Shown one piece after another: positions 7,175-11,004 of a DNA stretch of 11,004 nucleotides. Origin of the DNA: CBDUJZ01 sp047629415 (lineage in GTDB: Bacteria; Myxococcota_A; Bradymonadia; REDH01); contig JBLHWZ010000189.1 of NCBI GenBank assembly GCA_047629415.1, positions 1 to 11,004 of the forward strand, written 5' to 3'. The notes under the pieces are model-generated. The model was not told the DNA's origin. It did no database searches and worked only from the letters and a program-made list of their open reading frames with translations. Every line of letters starts with the position of its first letter. The stretch's first letter is position 1. The position numbers and the translations under genes are program-made.

Positions 7175-7218
7175 CGTCTGACGTCTCGCAAGGCCAACGA
7201 TAGACGCCACTCTACGAT

Positions 7219-7238
7219 GGCAAGCAGACGGTCTTGCC
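7219..7238. terminator. Candidate bidirectional hairpin between convergent genes
   Basis: GGCAAG (7219-7224) and CTTGCC (7233-7238) form a six-base GC-rich stem with an eight-base loop that could pair a little further inside. It lies between the end of the orphan gene and the end of msrA, where both transcripts should stop. No T-run follows on either strand, so this is only a weak candidate. Confidence 0.28.
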
Positions 7239-7290
7239 CGGTCGAGAGCGCTCTATCTGCGGCCGGACATCTTTGGGCAATGGTTCGGTG

Positions 7291-7932
7291 TCAGTGGGCC
7301 TCGTCACCCCAGTGCTGCGCTAGGAATCCCGCCCGCCCCGAGCCGCGCCGGTACGCCTGATAGTGGCTCGTGTTCGTCAGGTAGTAGTCCTGATGGTAAT
7401 CCTCGGCGACGTAGAAGGCGCCTGCGTCTTCGATGGGCACGATGATTGGTTCGTCGAAGGGACCGTCCGCTTCAAGGGCCTGTTTGGAGGCCTGCGCGGT
7501 CTCGCGTTGGGCCTCCGTGAAGACATAGATGCTGGGGCGGTACTGAGTGCCACGATCAGCGAACTGTCCGCCAGCATCTGTCGGGTCCATGGAGCGCCAG
7601 AAGGCGCTGACGAGCGTTTCATAGTCCACTACAGCTGGGTCGTAGATGACCCAAACGGCCTCTGTGTGGCCCGTTTGTCCCGACGCTACCTCGCGATAGG
7701 CTGGGTTCTCCTCAGGCCCCCCGGTGTAGCCCGAGAGCACGGTCTGCACGCCAGTGATGGCCTCGAACGGGCCCTCCATGCACCAGAAGCAGCCGCCCGC
7801 GAAAATGGCGGCTTCCATGGTGTCGGGCACCGGGTCGACCAGTGGTTGTCCTGTGCCGTCCGGCTGCGCGGATGCGCCTCCGGGCGCACAACCAGCGATC
7901 ACGAGAATCAAAGTGGCGAGTAGAGCTCTCAT
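7291..7932 (-). CDS. msrA: Peptide-methionine (S)-S-oxide reductase, predicted lipoprotein
   Basis: Reduces the S-epimer of methionine sulfoxide in proteins back to methionine. The 213-residue product starts with a lipoprotein signal: MRALLATLILVIAGC, with lipobox IAGC and Cys15 as the lipidation site, so it should be anchored in the cell envelope. The catalytic motif GCFWCMEGPFE follows at 47-57, with Cys48 the nucleophile and a second Cys51. Family signatures GYTGG (68-72), GHTEAV (88-93), DPTDAGGQFADRGTQYR (116-132) and the C-terminal EDYHQDYY (177-184) are all present. No cysteine occurs after Cys51, so the distal C-terminal recycling cysteines of the E. coli enzyme are absent and Cys51 may serve instead. 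The ATG (7932-7930) overlaps the msrB stop as ATGA, with GGAAGGA just upstream, indicating coupling. The envelope location suggests repair of surface or periplasmic proteins after oxidant stress. Confidence 0.95.
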   Translation of the reverse strand: MRALLATLILVIAGCAPGGASAQPDGTGQPLVDPVPDTMEAAIFAGGCFWCMEGPFEAITGVQTVLSGYTGGPEENPAYREVASGQTGHTEAVWVIYDPAVVDYETLVSAFWRSMDPTDAGGQFADRGTQYRPSIYVFTEAQRETAQASKQALEADGPFDEPIIVPIEDAGAFYVAEDYHQDYYLTNTSHYQAYRRGSGRAGFLAQHWGDEAH

Positions 7933-8525
7933 TGTCCTTCCTCTGGGACGAAGATTAGGGACTCACTGTTTACGCAGTGCCGCATCCCGGTCGGGGCAGG
8001 GCCGTCGTTGAATATGTGCCCGAGGTGGCCGTCGCAGGAAGCGCAGTGCATTTCTGTACGAATGGAGCCGAAGCTGCGGTCTTCCCTGGTGTCCACTCGG
8101 CGATCAGCCACCGCTTGGGTGTAGCTGGGCCATCCGGTGCCAGAGTCAAACTTGTCGCCCGACGAGTAGAGAGGGGCACCGCAACCGGCGCAGTGGTAGA
8201 CGCCATCGTCGTGGTGGTCGTGGAAGGCACCGGTGAATGCCCTCTCTGTGCCGGACTCCCTCAGCACGCGGTACTGCTCGGGTGTGAGCAGCTCGGCCCA
8301 CTCTTCGTCGGTTCTATCGATGCGCTCGCCTGGGTCGGGAACGTCGGTGAGCTCGATATGAGCGGGGACCTCGGGGAGGATCTCGTCGTTTTGGGGTTGA
8401 GCTTGGCTAGTTGCCGGGGCGCAGGCGGCAAGCGACCTCCTCATGTCCGTGGGGGACGGCTTCTCACAGCCGCCTGGAACACTAACGATGTCTGGACGGA
8501 GAGAGAAGATTCCAAATGTCTGCAT
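7929..8525 (-). CDS. msrB: Peptide-methionine (R)-S-oxide reductase
   Basis: Reduces the R-epimer of methionine sulfoxide, complementing the MsrA encoded just downstream with a four-base overlap. Numbering from the ATG at 8525 (198 residues), the SelR domain runs from about 70 to the C terminus. Zinc ligands are CAGC (112-115) and CASC (161-164), the substrate-site motif GTGWPSY is at 129-135, and catalytic Cys184 sits in RHCVNSESLIF. The start is uncertain. The ATG at 8525 could suit a leaderless transcript from the palindromic region. An ATG at 8444 gives MRRSLAACAPATSQAQ, in which LAAC is a perfect lipobox directly behind the charged start with no hydrophobic core. A TTG at 8531 is also in frame. 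None has a Shine-Dalgarno sequence. If the signal is non-functional, MsrB would be cytoplasmic while MsrA is enveloped. Enzyme identity is secure; location and N terminus are not. Confidence 0.93.
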   Translation of the reverse strand: MQTFGIFSLRPDIVSVPGGCEKPSPTDMRRSLAACAPATSQAQPQNDEILPEVPAHIELTDVPDPGERIDRTDEEWAELLTPEQYRVLRESGTERAFTGAFHDHHDDGVYHCAGCGAPLYSSGDKFDSGTGWPSYTQAVADRRVDTREDRSFGSIRTEMHCASCDGHLGHIFNDGPAPTGMRHCVNSESLIFVPEEGQ

Positions 8526-8554
8526 TGACAAAGATAGAGAGCGCTCGCTATCTA
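8525..8554 (+). promoter_or_regulatory. Promoter with overlapping 22-bp operator for the amidohydrolase-tetR operon
   Basis: A consensus -35 box TTGACA (8525-8530) is followed at once by a palindrome at 8532-8553. Its half-sites AGATAGAGAGC and GCTCGCTATCT match in 10 of 11 positions. A -10 candidate TATCTA (8549-8554) with an 18-bp spacer lies at the edge of the palindrome. A bound repressor would therefore occlude spacer and -10. The TetR regulator encoded last in the operon is the natural candidate. By symmetry the other half-site gives TATCTT on the minus strand, so the site may also control msrB, whose longer start begins here. The dyad is directly visible; regulator and -10 are inferred. 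Confidence 0.6.
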
Positions 8555-8582
8555 TTCTGGGCCATCCCGCACAAGCGACTCA

Positions 8583-10379
8583 ATGAACTTCGATCTGATC
8601 ATCCGAAACGGCCTCTACTTCGACGGGACTGGGAGCGATGGGCAACGTCTCGATATCGGCATTAGAGAAGGACGAATCGCGCAGGTGGGCGACCTCGACA
8701 ACGCAGTTGGTGACGAGGAAATCGACGCAGTGGGTGCGTGGGTGATGCCTGGGTTTTTCGACAATCATACACACTATGACGCGGAGCTTTTGGCGGGACC
8801 GGGGCTCTCGGAATCCGTACGCCATGGCGTGACGACGGTCGCGATGGGCTCCTGCTCGCTCTCCACGATCGTGTCGTCGCCGGAGGATTGCGCGGATCTC
8901 TTCTCGCGCGTCGAAGCGTTGCCTCGCGACCACGTTGTTGCGACTCTGAATGAGCACAAAACGTGGAACACACCGGCAGAGTACGCAGCGGCGGTGGATG
9001 CGCTGCCGCTGGGTCCGAACGTCGCCTGCTACATCGGTCACTCCGACATGCGCGTCGCGACGATGGGTCTGGGGGATGCGACCGACGCCAAGGTGAAGCC
9101 AACCGCCGAGCAGATGGCGACGATGGAAGGCATGCTGAACGACGCCTTAGACGCCGGTTTTATGGGGTTCTCGAGCATGACGAACCCTTGGGACAAGGTG
9201 GGTGGCGACCGCTTCAGGAGCCGTCGTCTGCCCTCGACCTACGCGACCTGGGGCGAGTACCGACGCTTCCACTCGATCCTCCGAAAACGCGGCCGCATCC
9301 TCCAGTCCGCGCCGAACATAACGACCAAGGTCAACGCGTTCCTCTTCCTCGCGGAGAGCGCTAGCTTTGGAGTGCGCAAGCCGCTCAAGACCACCCTGAT
9401 TACTGCCGCGGACACGAAGTCGAACCCGTTACTTTCGGGCGTACTGATAAACGGCTTGGAGATGTGGAACTCTGTCTTTGGCGGAGACACTCGATTTCAG
9501 TCCGTGCCGATGCCCTTTGAGGTTTACGCAGATGGCATTGACCTCGTGGTGTTCGAGGAGTTCGGAGCGGGTGAAGAGGCGCTACATTTGAGCGAGCAGG
9601 TCGACCGCAACGAGCTCTTCGCTGATCCGGAGTATCGCCGTCGCTTTCGGAAGGACTACGGCAAGAAGTTTGGGCCGCGGGTGTGGCAACGAGATTTCTA
9701 CGATGCAGAGATCACGGATGCACCGGATGAGTCGCTGGTCGGGAAGAGCTTTGGGCAGGTGGGCGATGAGCAGGGGTCGCATCCCGTCGACGCCTTCCTC
9801 GATCTGGTCATGCTCTATGGCACCGACCTGCGGTGGCGCACGACGATCGCGAATCATCGTGAGAAGCAGCTCCACAATCTGATCACGAGCTCCGCCGTAC
9901 AGATCGGATTCGCTGACTCGGGCGCGCACATTCGCAACATGGCGTTCTACAACTTCCCGCTGCATTTCCTGCGCTCGGTCAAACGCTCGATCGAGCGCGA
10001 TGACCCGTTGATGTCGATCGGGCAAGCCGTGCATCGCGTCACCGGTGAGCAGGGGGCTTGGTACGGCGTTGACGCCGGCTTCATCCGAGTAGGCGACCGC
10101 GCCGACATCGCGATCGTGAATCCCGAAGGGCTGAACGACGACATCGACGCCTATCACGAGGCCCCGATGGCCTGTTTCGGTGGACTCCCGCGGATGGTGC
10201 GAAGAAACGACGACGCCGTCTCAACAACGATCATCGGTGGGCAGGTAGTCTACGAGGCCGGCGAGTTTGTAGATGGCTACGGGGTCTCCCGAGGCTTCGG
10301 ACGGTTCCTGCGCGCTGGCGAGAAGACTGCACCGCGCGAGGTCGAGCCTGCCTCTTCGTCTTTAGAGGCCGCGGAGTGA
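8583..10379 (+). CDS. D-aminoacylase-type amidohydrolase (amidohydrolase family 3)
   Basis: A 598-residue metal-dependent hydrolase of the N-acyl-D-amino-acid deacylase group, a TIM barrel flanked by a beta-sandwich from both termini. It opens with the typical FDLIIRNGLYFDGTG (3-17). PGFFDNHTHYD (56-66) carries metal ligands H62 and H64; HGVTTVAMGSCS (81-92) carries Cys91 where the family has its metal-bridging Cys; FADSGAH (443-449) carries the catalytic/metal Asp445. The C-terminal GVDAGFIRVGDRADIAIVNPE is the usual sandwich return. Relatives remove acyl groups from N-acyl-D-amino acids or cleave related amides, but the substrate here is unknown. Two His ligands expected in the barrel seem absent, with ATWGEY (221-226) standing where relatives have ATHMR. 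It is longer than the roughly 480-residue characterised D-aminoacylases. There is no signal peptide, so it is cytoplasmic. No Shine-Dalgarno sequence is seen. It overlaps the TetR gene and is preceded by an operator-like palindrome. Confidence 0.88.
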   Translation: MNFDLIIRNGLYFDGTGSDGQRLDIGIREGRIAQVGDLDNAVGDEEIDAVGAWVMPGFFDNHTHYDAELLAGPGLSESVRHGVTTVAMGSCSLSTIVSSPEDCADLFSRVEALPRDHVVATLNEHKTWNTPAEYAAAVDALPLGPNVACYIGHSDMRVATMGLGDATDAKVKPTAEQMATMEGMLNDALDAGFMGFSSMTNPWDKVGGDRFRSRRLPSTYATWGEYRRFHSILRKRGRILQSAPNITTKVNAFLFLAESASFGVRKPLKTTLITAADTKSNPLLSGVLINGLEMWNSVFGGDTRFQSVPMPFEVYADGIDLVVFEEFGAGEEALHLSEQVDRNELFADPEYRRRFRKDYGKKFGPRVWQRDFYDAEITDAPDESLVGKSFGQVGDEQGSHPVDAFLDLVMLYGTDLRWRTTIANHREKQLHNLITSSAVQIGFADSGAHIRNMAFYNFPLHFLRSVKRSIERDDPLMSIGQAVHRVTGEQGAWYGVDAGFIRVGDRADIAIVNPEGLNDDIDAYHEAPMACFGGLPRMVRRNDDAVSTTIIGGQVVYEAGEFVDGYGVSRGFGRFLRAGEKTAPREVEPASSSLEAAE

Positions 10380-10984
10380 ATGCCCCGAGGCGTACTCAGG
10401 CCGAGCGGCGCGCGGCTACAATTGAGAAGTTGGTAGACGCGACGATTGAGTCGATTTCGCTAAGTGGATACGCAAGCACTTCCATAAGTGGAATCTGTAA
10501 GCGCGCCGGCGTGTCGCAAGGCGCGCTCTTTCGTCAGTTCGACACACGATTGGCGCTCGTCGCGCATGCGACCGATGTCATCGGGAAACGTCACCTGAGC
10601 TCCTTCGCAGGGGCACTCGCTGACGGGGAATTCGACCAGGACCCGGCTCGCACGATGGTCCACCTCGTTCGCGACCTCTGCCGCTCGGCGAATCACGCAG
10701 CGTGGCACGAGGTCATGGTGGCTGCACGGACGGACGTCGGGTTGCACGAGTCGGTCGCCGGGGTGTTGGAGACGTTTGAGGCGGCGATTCTCGACGTCGT
10801 GAAGTACGCGCTGCCAATTAGGGAAGGGCAGGAACTGCGGATGGCGGCAGTCGTGCTCTCAGTGATGCACATGTTCGACTCGGAAGCGGTGACCATCGTG
10901 GTGAAACCGAATCCGGCGTTGGAGGCTGCTCGAGTCGAATGGGCGACCGCGTTGCTGCAGAGGGAGTTGGCGTCGGCCGAGTAG
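10376..10984 (+). CDS. TetR/AcrR family transcriptional regulator
   Basis: A 202-residue one-component regulator. The N-terminal DNA-binding domain spans about 8-57, with helix-turn-helix TSISGICKRAGVSQGALFRQF (35-55) closely matching the TetR consensus; basic residues precede it (RRTQAERRAA). Residues 60-200 form the all-helical ligand-binding and dimerisation domain, which is too variable to reveal the effector. The gene starts at a GTG that overlaps the amidohydrolase stop as GTGA, with GAGG a few bases upstream; no in-frame ATG is available near the conserved start. Linkage and overlap suggest it represses its own operon through the palindrome at 8532-8553 and responds to the amidohydrolase substrate or product. 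That regulatory link is inference. Confidence 0.92.
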   Translation: MNAPRRTQAERRAATIEKLVDATIESISLSGYASTSISGICKRAGVSQGALFRQFDTRLALVAHATDVIGKRHLSSFAGALADGEFDQDPARTMVHLVRDLCRSANHAAWHEVMVAARTDVGLHESVAGVLETFEAAILDVVKYALPIREGQELRMAAVVLSVMHMFDSEAVTIVVKPNPALEAARVEWATALLQRELASAE

Positions 10985-11004
10985 GGCCCTCTTGAGCCGG
11001 CATT

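Noticed and set aside
7172..7185. Tandem TGACGTC duplication at the orphan gene stop codon
   Set aside because: Only two short copies; likely a chance micro-duplication.
6580..7192. 13-base direct repeat GACGTCTCGCAAG (6580-6592 and 7180-7192), exactly 600 bp apart, bracketing the orphan gene
   Set aside because: About one exact 13-mer repeat is expected by chance in 11 kb. There are no terminal inverted repeats or integrase, so a mobile cassette is not supported.
7977..8528. Plus-strand open frame of 183 codons across msrB
   Set aside because: The zinc-binding and catalytic cysteine motifs on the minus strand establish msrB as the real gene.
1..11004. tRNA, rRNA, CRISPR, insertion sequence or phage signals
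   Set aside because: Looked for on both strands by eye; no cloverleaf, spaced repeat array, transposase, integrase or terminal inverted repeats were found.

Overview
The window is about 60% GC, densely coded and chromosomal in character: nine complete protein genes, one probable gene fragment at the left edge, no RNA genes, no CRISPR array, no insertion sequence, and no gene-free stretch longer than about 140 bases. A predicted lipoprotein signal on MsrA points to a diderm (Gram-negative) bacterium. The adjacent DUF2868 and DUF3482-GTPase genes are a pair known mainly from Beta- and Gammaproteobacteria, so a proteobacterial or related high-GC lineage is the best guess. This was judged by eye, not by a search.

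Left block (1-4696). A membrane fatty acid desaturase (170-1105, minus) is followed downstream by the possible start of another minus-strand gene that leaves the window. Divergent from the desaturase is a tight three-gene operon: a DUF2505 protein of the START/SRPBCC lipid-binding type, a four-helix membrane protein (DUF2868), and a DUF3482 GTPase. The last two overlap by ATGA behind a strong Shine-Dalgarno sequence. All four proteins plausibly act at or on the membrane, and the operon is the best candidate for an uncharacterised membrane system.

Middle block (4697-7290). A leader carrying two dyad-symmetric sites precedes a 529-residue FAD-dependent oxidoreductase of the phytoene desaturase / retinol saturase family. 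Next come a 24-bp perfect inverted repeat and a 213-residue protein of no recognised family with a strongly basic N terminus.

Right block (7291-11004). On the minus strand, msrB and msrA form an overlapping methionine sulfoxide reductase operon. MsrA is a predicted lipoprotein; MsrB has what looks like a lipobox without its hydrophobic core. Divergent from it is an operon of a D-aminoacylase-type amidohydrolase and a TetR-family regulator overlapping by GTGA. The divergent region holds a consensus TTGACA -35 box followed directly by a 22-bp palindrome covering the spacer and -10 region, a layout expected for repression by the linked TetR protein.

No classical defence or mobile system is present. 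The most interesting material is the lipid-domain/membrane-protein/GTPase operon, the palindromes in the leaders, and an amidohydrolase that seems to lack two histidine metal ligands of its characterised relatives.
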